From NCBI GenBank assembly GCA_001403755.1, contig CYUH01000015.1, positions 1 through 64,000 of the forward strand: DNA of 64,000 nucleotides, read 5' to 3'. The stretch comes from Chryseobacterium senegalense (GTDB lineage: Bacteria > Bacteroidota > Bacteroidia > Flavobacteriales > Weeksellaceae). Under the pieces are notes generated by a model. It saw only the letters and a list, made by a program, of their open reading frames with translations. It had not been told where the DNA came from and ran no database searches. Positions within the stretch are counted from its first letter, which is position 1. Each line of letters starts with the position of its first letter. Positions 17,866 through 27,039 of the stretch are shown in pieces. A program made the translations under genes and the position numbers.

Positions 17866-20778
17866 ATGAAATACCTACTATCGCTCTTGATGTTTGTGGC
17901 AATATCCATAAATACGTATTCACAGAGCACCAAAACTGTTTACACCTGCCCGATGCATCCGCAGGTGGTGAAATCAGCACCCGGTAACTGCCCCATTTGC
18001 GGTATGACCCTGGTGAAAAAATCCGTTACTGAGAAAAAAACGGCGGCCAAATCCGCGCCCGCTCCTAAAAAGGCCACCGCAGTTAAAAAAACTACGATTC
18101 AGAAACCTGAAGTGACCCCTGCAAAAACAAAGTCAAAAGCGGAAGTTAAAAAACCGGTGATGCCAAAGACTAAAGCAGTACCGAAAGACCCAGCGAGCAT
18201 CAAAATGCCGGAACATTCAACAACTGCTCCGCATCAGCATGAAGCAGCGCAAAAGATGTATACTTGTCCGATGCACCCCGAGGTGGTTTCGGACAAACCC
18301 GGAAAGTGTCCCAAGTGCGGTATGAATCTGGTCCCTCAGAAGGAAAGCGGCCGGCATCAGGCTACCGGCAAAACCCCGGAACATCAAACTTCAGATGCGC
18401 ATCAGCATGAAGAAGCGCAAAAGATGTACACCTGCCCGATGCATCCCGAGGTGATATCGGACAAACCCGGAAAGTGTCCCAAGTGCGGTATGAATCTGGT
18501 CCTTCAAGAAAAAAAAGAAGATCATTCTGCACACGGAAACATGCAGATGCATGGCGAACACAAAATGGTCATACCCATGCCCGAAAAGCACCTAAAAGGT
18601 GGACGCAAAGTGACCTACCATCTTTATGTGAAAGACACCCTGGTAAATTTCGCGGGCAAACAGAAACGCGCCATTGCCGTAAACGGGCAGATTCCGATGC
18701 CAAAGCTGGAGTTTTATGAGGGCGATACGGCGGAAGTGATTGTCCATAATTTAATGGACGAAGAAACTTCTCTGCACTGGCACGGTCTTCATCTTCCAAA
18801 TAAAGAAGATGGGGTTCCCTGGCTTACCCAGAAACCCATTCCACCACATTCAACCTACACGTATTCGTTTCCGATCATCCAAAACGGAACCCACTGGTAT
18901 CACTCACATACTGGCCTGCAGGAGCAGATTGGAATGTATGGGATGATGATTCTGAAAAAACGTCCCGAAGATCCTACTTTCCGGCCGGGGATTGATGATT
19001 TGCCCACAGAGCACCTTATCCTGAGCGAGTGGACAAACCTGAACCCCAATAATGTTCAGCGGATGCTTCACAACGCCAATGACTGGTTCGCAATAAAAAA
19101 AGGCAGTACTCAAAGTTATGCAGAAGCCATAAAAGAGGGACACTTTAAGACAAAACTCACCAACGAATGGAAGCGGATGCTTGCCATGGACGTGAGTGAC
19201 ATTTATTATGACGCCTTTCTGATTAACGGTAAAACAGAAAGCCAGCTCGCAGGATACAAAGCCGGTGACAAAGTGCGGCTTCAAATTGCCAACGGCGGTG
19301 CGTCCTCCTATTTTTGGCTCAATTATGCAGGAGGAAAAATTAAAGTAGTGGCCAGTGATGGATTGGACATTGAACCGATAGAAGTGGACCGTCTTATTCT
19401 GGCAGTTTCTGAAACAGTGGATATCGTAGTGGAAATTCCTGAAAAAAACACCTCCTACGAACTCCTTGTTACACCCGAAGACCGCACAAAATCTGCGTCA
19501 GTGTTTATTGGAGAAGGAGCTACGAAATCCCATGATCCATTACCCAAACTCAAATACTTTGAAGGGATGAAGATGATGAACGACATGATGAAGATGAACG
19601 GTGACATGAAGGACATGGGCATGGAGATGAGTTACCAGACCATGGATATGAATCAGGTGATGTATCCTGAAATTATTGCTGAAAATAATGAAGCAATGCC
19701 CATGGACAAGATGGACAACAATGATGCGGAAATGGATCATTCAAAGCACCAGATGCCTGCGTCAGGGATTACCACATTGAATTACGGAATGATGAAGTCG
19801 CCTTATGACACTTCACTCCCGAAAGACAGTCCCGTGCGCGAGCTCAAGTTTACCCTTACGGGAAACATGAACCGCTACGTTTGGAGCATGGACGATAGAG
19901 TCCTGGCAGAATCGGACAAAATATTGGTAAAAAAAGGCGAAATTCTCCGCATTACCCTATTCAATAATTCAATGATGCGTCACCCGATGCACCTGCACGG
20001 TTTTGATTTTCGGGTACTCAACAAAAATGGTGTTCAGGCACCCCTCAAAAATGTGTTGGATATTATGCCGATGGAAACTAATGTCATCGAATTTGAAGCT
20101 AAAACGGATGGGGACTGGTTTTTCCACTGTCACATCCTCTATCACATGATGGCGGGGATGAACCGTGTTTTTGCTGTTGGTGATTATCAGAATCCTTTGC
20201 TGCCCGATAAAGCTTCAGCTTACAAAAAGCTCCAGCGCGAAAGTAACATGTGGCACCTTATGGCCGAAAACGATTTTGCTACTAATGGTAACGACGGGAT
20301 GGCGAGGATCTCAAATGCCCGCTGGGAATTGGGAACAGAATGGCGTTTAGGTTACAATCCCCATCACGGCTACGAGGTGGAAACCCAACTCGGCAGGTAT
20401 GTGGACCGTATGCAGTGGCTGAAACCATTTATCGGATTTAACTATCGTTATAGAAAGATTGACAGGAATAATATTGAAAAAAACCTTTTTGGACAGGCAT
20501 CTACTAAAGATGAAAGAAAAACTTTCAGCGCTGGTATCATGTATAAACTCCCGATGTTGGTGGACCTGCAGGCAGAAATATTTACAGACGGAATTGTAAG
20601 GTTCCAGCTGACACGTGAAGACATTCCGTTGACTGCGCGTTTGCGCGGGGCATTCATGGTCAATACCGACAAAGAATATATGGCAGGTCTTAAATATATC
20701 GTCACAAAAAATATCGGAATCTCAACCCACTACGACAGCGATATGAGCTGGGGTGCAGGGATTACACTGAACTATTAA
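17866..20778 (+). CDS. Multicopper oxidase with three metal-binding domains and barrel-like C-terminus
   Basis: A 970-residue exported protein (signal peptide to about residue 21). Three YTCPMHP...CGM metal-binding domains start near residues 26, 132 and 187, joined by Lys/Pro/Ala-rich linkers. A CopA-type multicopper oxidase follows with HWHGLH (about 304), HWYHSHTG (344), [10 protein letters not shown] (706) and [12 protein letters not shown] (751). The middle is Met-rich ([19 protein letters not shown]). Residues 800-970 resemble a CopB/PcoB-like outer-membrane domain ([19 protein letters not shown]; ending [10 protein letters not shown]). It would oxidise Cu(I) in the periplasm, perhaps held at the outer membrane. 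Joining both activities in one chain is notable. Confidence 0.85.
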   Translation: MKYLLSLLMFVAISINTYSQSTKTVYTCPMHPQVVKSAPGNCPICGMTLVKKSVTEKKTAAKSAPAPKKATAVKKTTIQKPEVTPAKTKSKAEVKKPVMPKTKAVPKDPASIKMPEHSTTAPHQHEAAQKMYTCPMHPEVVSDKPGKCPKCGMNLVPQKESGRHQATGKTPEHQTSDAHQHEEAQKMYTCPMHPEVISDKPGKCPKCGMNLVLQEKKEDHSAHGNMQMHGEHKMVIPMPEKHLKGGRKVTYHLYVKDTLVNFAGKQKRAIAVNGQIPMPKLEFYEGDTAEVIVHNLMDEETSLHWHGLHLPNKEDGVPWLTQKPIPPHSTYTYSFPIIQNGTHWYHSHTGLQEQIGMYGMMILKKRPEDPTFRPGIDDLPTEHLILSEWTNLNPNNVQRMLHNANDWFAIKKGSTQSYAEAIKEGHFKTKLTNEWKRMLAMDVSDIYYDAFLINGKTESQLAGYKAGDKVRLQIANGGASSYFWLNYAGGKIKVVASDGLDIEPIEVDRLILAVSETVDIVVEIPEKNTSYELLVTPEDRTKSASVFIGEGATKSHDPLPKLKYFEGMKMMNDMMKMNGDMKDMGMEMSYQTMDMNQVMYPEIIAENNEAMPMDKMDNNDAEMDHSKHQMPASGITTLNYGMMKSPYDTSLPKDSPVRELKFTLTGNMNRYVWSMDDRVLAESDKILVKKGEILRITLFNNSMMRHPMHLHGFDFRVLNKNGVQAPLKNVLDIMPMETNVIEFEAKTDGDWFFHCHILYHMMAGMNRVFAVGDYQNPLLPDKASAYKKLQRESNMWHLMAENDFATNGNDGMARISNARWELGTEWRLGYNPHHGYEVETQLGRYVDRMQWLKPFIGFNYRYRKIDRNNIEKNLFGQASTKDERKTFSAGIMYKLPMLVDLQAEIFTDGIVRFQLTREDIPLTARLRGAFMVNTDKEYMAGLKYIVTKNIGISTHYDSDMSWGAGITLNY
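18208..18502 (+). repeat. In-frame 168-base tandem duplication in the multicopper oxidase gene
   Basis: Bases 18208 onward and 18376 onward are near-identical, with a period of 168 bases (56 codons). The best-matching part is 18232-18334 against 18400-18502. Each unit encodes one whole metal-binding domain plus linker. The high DNA identity shows a recent duplication of the second domain into the third. Confidence 0.85.
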
Positions 20779-20802
20779 AGGAGTTTTTAGTGTGTCAATT
20801 TT

Positions 20803-20845
20803 AAAGAGTGCAGCTGCCAAATAAAGACCGGTTGCACTCTTTTTT
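20803..20845 (+). terminator. Rho-independent terminator of the copper block
   Basis: AAAGAGTGCA (20803-20812) pairs with TGCACTCTTT (20833-20842), followed by further T residues. It lies 24 bases after the multicopper oxidase stop codon. It separates the copper block from the second metal block. Confidence 0.75.
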
Positions 20846-20978
20846 ACAGCGTATAACGACCGCCGGAACCACAGATTCTCATGAGGCAAACAATACCAGC
20901 CTACAACCTGAGGAATCATTGCAGTAATATAAGCTAAGACATAAGTTCAAGTAAATATATTTTTATTAAATTAGCACC

Positions 20979-21299
20979 GTGAAAATTTTTTCCTTTTTTC
21001 TTTCCTTATTCTTCATGGTACTCACGATGGTACCATGCAGCGATGCTGCGAAAGGTTTAGGCGAAAAAGTTTGTTTGGCAGAAAACGTTCATTTAGAGCA
21101 AGGTCAGGATCAGCATGCTGATCTTTGTACGCCTTTCTGCGTTTGCAACTGTTGTGGAATGTCAATGACTGTCATGCTGCTGAAAAAATTACTCCCTGAG
21201 AAGATTGCTCTTTTAATTAAAGACACTCTTCCTGAAAAGAATTACAACTACGCATTCCTCCATACTGTCGGTATCTGGCAACCTCCCAAAATAGGTTAA
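20979..21299 (+). CDS. DUF6660-like small secreted Cys-rich protein, C-terminal WQPPKIG
   Basis: A 106-residue protein with a signal peptide (MKIFSFFLSLFFMVLTMVPC) and a compact cysteine cluster CTPFCVCNCCGMSMTVM (about residues 48-64). It ends IWQPPKIG, nearly the same as the protein at 5077. The pattern matches DUF6660-like proteins found before metal RND pumps in Chryseobacterium relatives (name from memory). The start is a GTG; a later ATG would cut the signal peptide. A -7-like TAAATTAG lies at 20967-20974, one mismatch from consensus. It may bind or sense zinc-group metals in the periplasm (inference). Confidence 0.65.
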   Translation: MKIFSFFLSLFFMVLTMVPCSDAAKGLGEKVCLAENVHLEQGQDQHADLCTPFCVCNCCGMSMTVMLLKKLLPEKIALLIKDTLPEKNYNYAFLHTVGIWQPPKIG

Positions 21300-21319
21300 T
21301 TCTCTTTCCTTCGGTTTGC

Positions 21320-21375
21320 TTCCGTAGGACATTACGACTATCTGATAGTCGCTCATTTTCGTAGACAATACGGAA
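21320..21375. promoter_or_regulatory. Nested palindromes in the leader of the CzcA-type pump gene
   Basis: An inner hairpin CGACTATC-T-GATAGTCG (21335-21351) lies inside an outer inverted repeat TTCCGTA (21320-21326)/TACGGAA (21369-21375). No T-run follows, so it is not a simple terminator. It lies between the small Cys-rich gene and the pump ATG at 21412. It could be a regulator site or a structured leader RNA. Confidence 0.5.
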
Positions 21376-21411
21376 CATGCTTTTCTTGTCAATTAACCTT
21401 AATTTTTACAA

Positions 21412-24400
21412 ATGCTATATAAAATTATACAGTTTAGTGTAAAGAATAAGCTCATTATTGGGCTCATGACTTTTGCACTAATCCTTTGGGGGGTGTATAG
21501 TGCTACTAAACTCCCGCTGGATGCCGTACCGGATATTACAAATAATCAGGTACAGATTATTACCAGCACACCAACATTGGCCGCACAGGAAACAGAACAG
21601 TTAGTTACCTTTCCAATTGAGCGGAGCCTCGCAAACATTCCCGGAATTACAGAAATGAGATCGATCTCAAGATTTGGTCTCTCAGTGATTACTGTGGTTT
21701 TTGATGAAAGCGTGGATATTTACTTTGCCCGTCAACTGATTACTGAAAAACTGAAAGAGGCCGAGGAAAACATTCCACAAGGTATCGGTACGCCAGAAAT
21801 GTCTCCGGTATCCACAGGCTTAGGAGAAATTTATCAATATGTTATTCACCCTAAAAAAGGGTCAGAAGACAAATACTCCGCTACCGATCTTCGAACAATG
21901 CAGGATTGGGTTGTGGCCCGCCAACTCTACGGTACACCGGGCGTAGCTGAAATTAACAGTTTTGGCGGTAAACTTAAGCAGTACGAGGTGGCAATCAATC
22001 CGTACAGACTTAAAGCTATGAATGTGACCATTGCCGATATTTTCACAACCCTTCAGAAAAATAACGAAAATACAGGTGGTGCTTATATCGATAAAAAACC
22101 TAATGCCTATTTTATTCGCGGCATCGGTCTGATCTCTTCTTTAGATGATATTTCTAACACCGTAATAAAAACAGTCAACGGTATCCCTGTACTTATCAAA
22201 GATGTCGCGGAGGCACGTATAGGCAGTGCCGTTAGATATGGGGCCCTTACCTATAACGGCGATAAAGAGGCTGTCGGGGGTATTGTAATGATGCTCAAAG
22301 GTGAAAATTCCGCGGAAGTAGTGAGTCGGGTTAAGGAAAAAATGCTCACCATTCAAAAATCCCTTCCAGCGGATATTATCGTAGAACCTTTCGTGGACCG
22401 GACTAACTTAGTAGACCGTGCTATACGCACCGTAGAAACAAATTTGGTAGAAGGAGCACTTATAGTCGTTCTTGTGCTCGTTCTGTTTCTGGGGAATCTT
22501 CGTGCAGGGCTTATTGTGGCTTCTGCCATTCCACTTTCTCTCCTTTTTGCCTTAGGTATGATGAATGTTTTTGGAGTCAGTGCAAACTTGATGAGTTTGG
22601 GAGCTATTGATTTCGGGCTTATTGTAGATGGCGCAGTAATCATTGTAGAGGCGACCCTTCACTTTCTCGCGGTCCACCACAAATCCCAAAAACTCTCGCA
22701 GCACACAATGGACCGGGCTGTGGAAGCAAGTGCAAAAAAAATGATGAGTTCTGCAGCATTTGGTCAGATAATTATCCTCATTGTATATCTCCCTATCCTT
22801 TCACTTCAGGGGATTGAAGGTAAAATGTTCCGCCCAATGGCAGAAACAGTGTCTTTTGCAATTATAGGAGCGTTAATTCTCTCCCTTACTTATATACCAA
22901 TGATGTCTGCCTTATTTCTATCTAAAAATATCAGTGCAAAAAAGACTTTCGCGGACAGGATGATGTCCGGGATCAATAGCGTCTATATCCCACTGCTGCA
23001 AAAGGCGATTGCGTTTAAATATGCAGTAGTGGGTGGAGCAATTGCATTACTGGCTGTTTCGCTGTTTTTATTTTCAAGAATGGGAGGTGAATTTATCCCA
23101 CAACTACAGGAGGGCGATTTTGCGGTGCACTGTATATTACCACAGGGTACTTCTCTTTCTCAAAGCATTGAAACTTCAATGCAGGCAAGCCGTATTCTGA
23201 GATCTTTTCCGGAAGTGAGCACAGTGGTGGGTAAAACTGGTAGTGCCGAAGTCCCTACAGACCCAATGCCACCCGAAGCAACTGACCTGATCGTTACCTT
23301 AAAGCCCAAAAAGGAGTGGAAGGATAGTGGTAAATCTTATGAGGATTTGAGCGCTGAGATGATGGAGAAACTTGAAATGATTCCCGGAGTGTTCTTCGAA
23401 GTTTCCCAACCGATACAAATGCGCTTCAACGAGCTAATGACCGGGGTGCGCCAAGACGTAGCGGTTAAAATATTTGGCGAGAACATTGACACCCTTGCGA
23501 AACTGGCACCGGAAGTTGCCAAAATAGTGCAGACAGTGGAAGGTGCCACCGAGCCACAAATTGAGCAGACAGTGGGTTTACCTCAAATAACCATTACTTA
23601 CGACAGGGCCAGGCTGGCCTCGTATGGGCTGAATATCGAGGATATAAACCATACAGTGAGCACAGCTTTTGCGGGGGAAACCGCCGGCGTGGTATTCGAG
23701 GACGAAAGGAAGTTTAATTTGGTCGCACGACTCGACAGTGTGAGCAGGAGTTCTATCGACGACGTCAGTAACCTGTTTATTCCAGCTGAAAACGGCGTGC
23801 AAATTCCGCTTTCTCAGGTAGCAAAAGTGGAATATAAGGACGGACCTGCACAAATCAGTCGCGAAGATGGCAAGCGCCGAATCGTTGTAGGCTTCAATGT
23901 AAAGGATAGAGATGTAGAAAGTGTAGTAACCGAAATTCAGAAAAAACTGAACGACGCAAATATCTTGCCCGCTGGCTATTACTATACGTATGGCGGAACG
24001 TTCGAAAATTTGAAACAGGCTTCTTCACGATTGCAAATAGCAGTTCCTGTAGCCTTAGCTCTTATTTTTCTTTTACTGTACTTCACCTTCCGTAACTTCA
24101 AAGACAGCATGCTTATTTTTACTGCAATACCAATGAGTGCTATTGGAGGGGTCTTTGCACTGATGATAAGGGACATGCCCTTCAGCATTTCAGCAGGAGT
24201 AGGATTTATCGCGCTATTTGGTGTAGCCGTACTGAATGGTATTGTGCTGGTAAGCACCTTCAAGGATCTTCAGAAATCTGGGGTTACTAATATCCTGCGA
24301 AGGGTGATTCAGGGGGCCAGTATACGGTTACGTCCAGTCCTGATGACTGCAGCGGTAGCTTCATTCGGATTCTTTCCCATGGCCTTTTCAAATGGTAGCG

Positions 24401-25737
24401 GTGCAGAAGTACAGAGACCATTAGCAACCGTGGTAATTGGCGGCTTAGTAACAGCAACTTTCCTTACCTTATTTGTTCTGCCACTACTCTATATCATCTT
24501 TAATTCTAAAAACCAATTCAAAAGCAAAATGAGGAAAAGCAAAAACACATCGTTTTTGACGCTAATAATTTTATTCTGCACGTCCGTCAGCGTTCTTAGT
24601 GCGCAGGAAAGAATTTCACCAAATGATGCAGTGAAAATAGCGTTGGAGAATAATCTACAGTACTCTGTAAACACAGCCCAGGTAAATAAAGCTTTACTGG
24701 AAACCAGAACGGCACGTGAAATTCCCAAGACAGGCCTCTTCGTAGAAAACGATATGAGACCAAGTGATCCGGATGGCGATTTTAAAATTGGAATCCAGCA
24801 ATCCATACAATGGCCGGGATTATATAAGGCGAAAAGGAAGTACTTTGAGGAGCAGTTAAAATACCACCAGCTGAATAAAAGCATGTTGGACGCAGTGATA
24901 AAAAGGGAAGTAAATACTGCTTTTTATCAGTTGTGGTACCTTCAGGATGTTGGTAAGCTCTACCAAAAACTTGATGAGTATTATACGTCCATGTACAAAG
25001 CAGCAAATCTTCGTTTCAAAACCGGCGAAGCTGCTGGTCTCGAAAACATTGCTGCGGAGGCACGGATGAAAGAGCTCCAGGCTCAGAGACAGCAAAACGA
25101 ACAGAATATTTCGGCACAGCAGCAACAACTCAGTCTGTTTCTTAATAGTCAGGTGCTATACTTGCCGGAAGACACAAACTTGCAGAAATTGGATTTGGAA
25201 GATTTACCATCAGACAGTTTTCATCCCTCATTGGCTCTGCAGCAGCAGAATATAGAAATAGCAAGGGCGAATATAGAGGTTCAGAAAATGCAGAACAAAC
25301 CTGACTTTTCGGGAAGAATATTTTCCCAGAGATTATACGGAATGAAGGATCCCATAACAGGCTTTTCAGTAGCTGTAGAATTTCCCATTTTTGGAAAGAC
25401 TGCTTACAAAGCCAAATTGCAGTCTGCAGAAGCCGAGGTCGAAATTCAACAATCTCAGCTGCGCTATCAGGAAAATCAGTTCGCGGCACAAACCCGCTCC
25501 AGCTATACTGAAATTCTGAAAGCTGCTGAAATGCTTAAATATTATGAAAGTATAGGTTTGAAACAGGCAGACCAAATTTTCGATGCGGCAATGCTGAGTT
25601 ACAAAGCTGGGGAAATAGGGTTTTCTGAAATGCACCAGTTTTTCACCCAAGCTATAGACATTAGAAAAAACTATTTGATTGCACTGAACGAATACAACAT
25701 GGCAGTAATACAATATAACTACTATATTAAAAATTAA
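21412..25737 (+). CDS. czcA: CzcA-type RND pump fused to a TolC-family outer-membrane channel
   Basis: A 1441-residue fusion. Residues 1 to about 1035 are a complete RND metal pump. Its segment DFGLIVDGAVIIVEA (about 399-413) has the Asp/Asp/Glu set of the CzcA subgroup, which exports Zn, Co and Cd. The pump's last membrane segment is followed at Met1040 by what looks like a new signal peptide (LTLIILFCTSVSVLSAQE), then a TolC-family channel with helical repeats. Fusions of this type are known in Bacteroidota. Because the pump's C-terminus is cytoplasmic, the channel must be exported from this internal signal and probably cut free. ATG 24529 is in frame and could also start the channel alone. 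Confidence 0.87.
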   Translation: MLYKIIQFSVKNKLIIGLMTFALILWGVYSATKLPLDAVPDITNNQVQIITSTPTLAAQETEQLVTFPIERSLANIPGITEMRSISRFGLSVITVVFDESVDIYFARQLITEKLKEAEENIPQGIGTPEMSPVSTGLGEIYQYVIHPKKGSEDKYSATDLRTMQDWVVARQLYGTPGVAEINSFGGKLKQYEVAINPYRLKAMNVTIADIFTTLQKNNENTGGAYIDKKPNAYFIRGIGLISSLDDISNTVIKTVNGIPVLIKDVAEARIGSAVRYGALTYNGDKEAVGGIVMMLKGENSAEVVSRVKEKMLTIQKSLPADIIVEPFVDRTNLVDRAIRTVETNLVEGALIVVLVLVLFLGNLRAGLIVASAIPLSLLFALGMMNVFGVSANLMSLGAIDFGLIVDGAVIIVEATLHFLAVHHKSQKLSQHTMDRAVEASAKKMMSSAAFGQIIILIVYLPILSLQGIEGKMFRPMAETVSFAIIGALILSLTYIPMMSALFLSKNISAKKTFADRMMSGINSVYIPLLQKAIAFKYAVVGGAIALLAVSLFLFSRMGGEFIPQLQEGDFAVHCILPQGTSLSQSIETSMQASRILRSFPEVSTVVGKTGSAEVPTDPMPPEATDLIVTLKPKKEWKDSGKSYEDLSAEMMEKLEMIPGVFFEVSQPIQMRFNELMTGVRQDVAVKIFGENIDTLAKLAPEVAKIVQTVEGATEPQIEQTVGLPQITITYDRARLASYGLNIEDINHTVSTAFAGETAGVVFEDERKFNLVARLDSVSRSSIDDVSNLFIPAENGVQIPLSQVAKVEYKDGPAQISREDGKRRIVVGFNVKDRDVESVVTEIQKKLNDANILPAGYYYTYGGTFENLKQASSRLQIAVPVALALIFLLLYFTFRNFKDSMLIFTAIPMSAIGGVFALMIRDMPFSISAGVGFIALFGVAVLNGIVLVSTFKDLQKSGVTNILRRVIQGASIRLRPVLMTAAVASFGFFPMAFSNGSGAEVQRPLATVVIGGLVTATFLTLFVLPLLYIIFNSKNQFKSKMRKSKNTSFLTLIILFCTSVSVLSAQERISPNDAVKIALENNLQYSVNTAQVNKALLETRTAREIPKTGLFVENDMRPSDPDGDFKIGIQQSIQWPGLYKAKRKYFEEQLKYHQLNKSMLDAVIKREVNTAFYQLWYLQDVGKLYQKLDEYYTSMYKAANLRFKTGEAAGLENIAAEARMKELQAQRQQNEQNISAQQQQLSLFLNSQVLYLPEDTNLQKLDLEDLPSDSFHPSLALQQQNIEIARANIEVQKMQNKPDFSGRIFSQRLYGMKDPITGFSVAVEFPIFGKTAYKAKLQSAEAEVEIQQSQLRYQENQFAAQTRSSYTEILKAAEMLKYYESIGLKQADQIFDAAMLSYKAGEIGFSEMHQFFTQAIDIRKNYLIALNEYNMAVIQYNYYIKN

Positions 25738-25758
25738 GGATCCAAAAGAGAATATAAC

Positions 25759-26991
25759 ATGAAAAAATATATCACCCTAATTTTTGCGGTCTCTGTCTTG
25801 TTGACAGGATGCAAAAAAGAATCAGAAGTCACTGAAACCAAAGAAGCAACTGCAGTAGAGAAGCCCGATGAGCACGAAGATCCTAATGTGGCACATTTCA
25901 CCGAAGAACAGATAAAAACTGTAGGCATCCAGATGGGCAGTATCGAAAGTAAGGAGCTTTCCAATACCATCAAGGTGAGCGGTATGCTGACGGTGCCTAA
26001 CCAGAATAAGGCATTTGTTACGCCCTCATACAGCGGTATAGTGCGTTCATTGTATGTCCAGCCTGGAAGCTATGTATCAAAGGGAAAAGTTATAGCAACC
26101 ATTTCAAACCCCGATTTAATCGTGATGCAGCAGCAGCTGCAGCAGGTGAATGGCCAAATCAGGATGGCAGAGCTGGAGGTAACGCGTGCCCAGCAGCTTT
26201 ATAAAGGAAATGCCGCACCGTTAAAGAAATTTCAGCAGGCCCAGACAGATCTTGCTACATTGCGAAGCCAGCGCTCCGGACTCCAGAAACAGCTGGGCAG
26301 CATTGGCGCCGCCCAGGGGTACAGTTCGTCCCTTGCGGTGCGTGCCCCCATTAGCGGCACGGTAAGCAAAGTAATTGCGCAAATCGGGAGTAATGTAGAT
26401 ATGGCTTCTCCAATTGCGGAAATTGTAAGCAATGCGGCGCTCCATCTAGATATTTACGTGTATGAAAAAGACTTGGGTAAAGTTCAGCCAGGGCAAACCA
26501 TTCATTTTACACTCACCAACAGTCCAGGTAAAGAGTATGATGCAAAAATAACTTCAATTGGTACAGCCTTTGAAGGAGAAAGCAAAACTGTTCCTGTTCA
26601 CGCACAGGTCATAGGGGACCGCGTGGGTCTCATTGATGGCATGAATGTAACCGCCGTTATCAGTCTGGATAACCAAACTGCAGCCTCGGTTCCTACGGAC
26701 GCCATAGTTAATGATAAGGGACAGGATTATATCTTTATTATGCAAGATGATAAAAACGAAGAAGATCGGGGAAATGTACCGGAGTCAGGAGAAAAAAGCA
26801 ATAAAAAAGAATCTGAGGAAAAGGAAGTACGATTTGAAAAAATTCCAGTGGCTAAGGGAGTTACTGATTTGGGCTATACACAAATTACCCCCTTGAAACC
26901 TATAGACCCAAATGCTAAAATAGTAACTAAAAATGCCTTCTTCATTTTAGCTAAATTAAATAACAAAGGAGAAGAAGGGCACGGCCATTAA
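25759..26991 (+). CDS. RND periplasmic adaptor (CzcB-like)
   Basis: A 410-residue lipoprotein (lipobox LLTGC). The order is Glu/Thr-rich linker, lipoyl-like half (SYSGIVRSLYVQPGSYVSKG), a helical hairpin rich in Gln (MQQQLQQVNGQIRMAELEV), second lipoyl half (VRAPISGTVSKVIAQIGSNV) and beta-barrel. An acidic/lysine-rich insert near 325-350 and a GHGH C-terminus could bind metal. Unlike the copper adaptors it has no YTCPMHP domain, in keeping with a zinc-group pump. It follows the CzcA-type fusion by 21 bases and should join its inner- and outer-membrane parts. Confidence 0.8.
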   Translation: MKKYITLIFAVSVLLTGCKKESEVTETKEATAVEKPDEHEDPNVAHFTEEQIKTVGIQMGSIESKELSNTIKVSGMLTVPNQNKAFVTPSYSGIVRSLYVQPGSYVSKGKVIATISNPDLIVMQQQLQQVNGQIRMAELEVTRAQQLYKGNAAPLKKFQQAQTDLATLRSQRSGLQKQLGSIGAAQGYSSSLAVRAPISGTVSKVIAQIGSNVDMASPIAEIVSNAALHLDIYVYEKDLGKVQPGQTIHFTLTNSPGKEYDAKITSIGTAFEGESKTVPVHAQVIGDRVGLIDGMNVTAVISLDNQTAASVPTDAIVNDKGQDYIFIMQDDKNEEDRGNVPESGEKSNKKESEEKEVRFEKIPVAKGVTDLGYTQITPLKPIDPNAKIVTKNAFFILAKLNNKGEEGHGH

Positions 26992-27039
26992 AAAATCCAT
27001 AATCAAAATTACTCAAACTCATCATTTAAAATAAAACTT

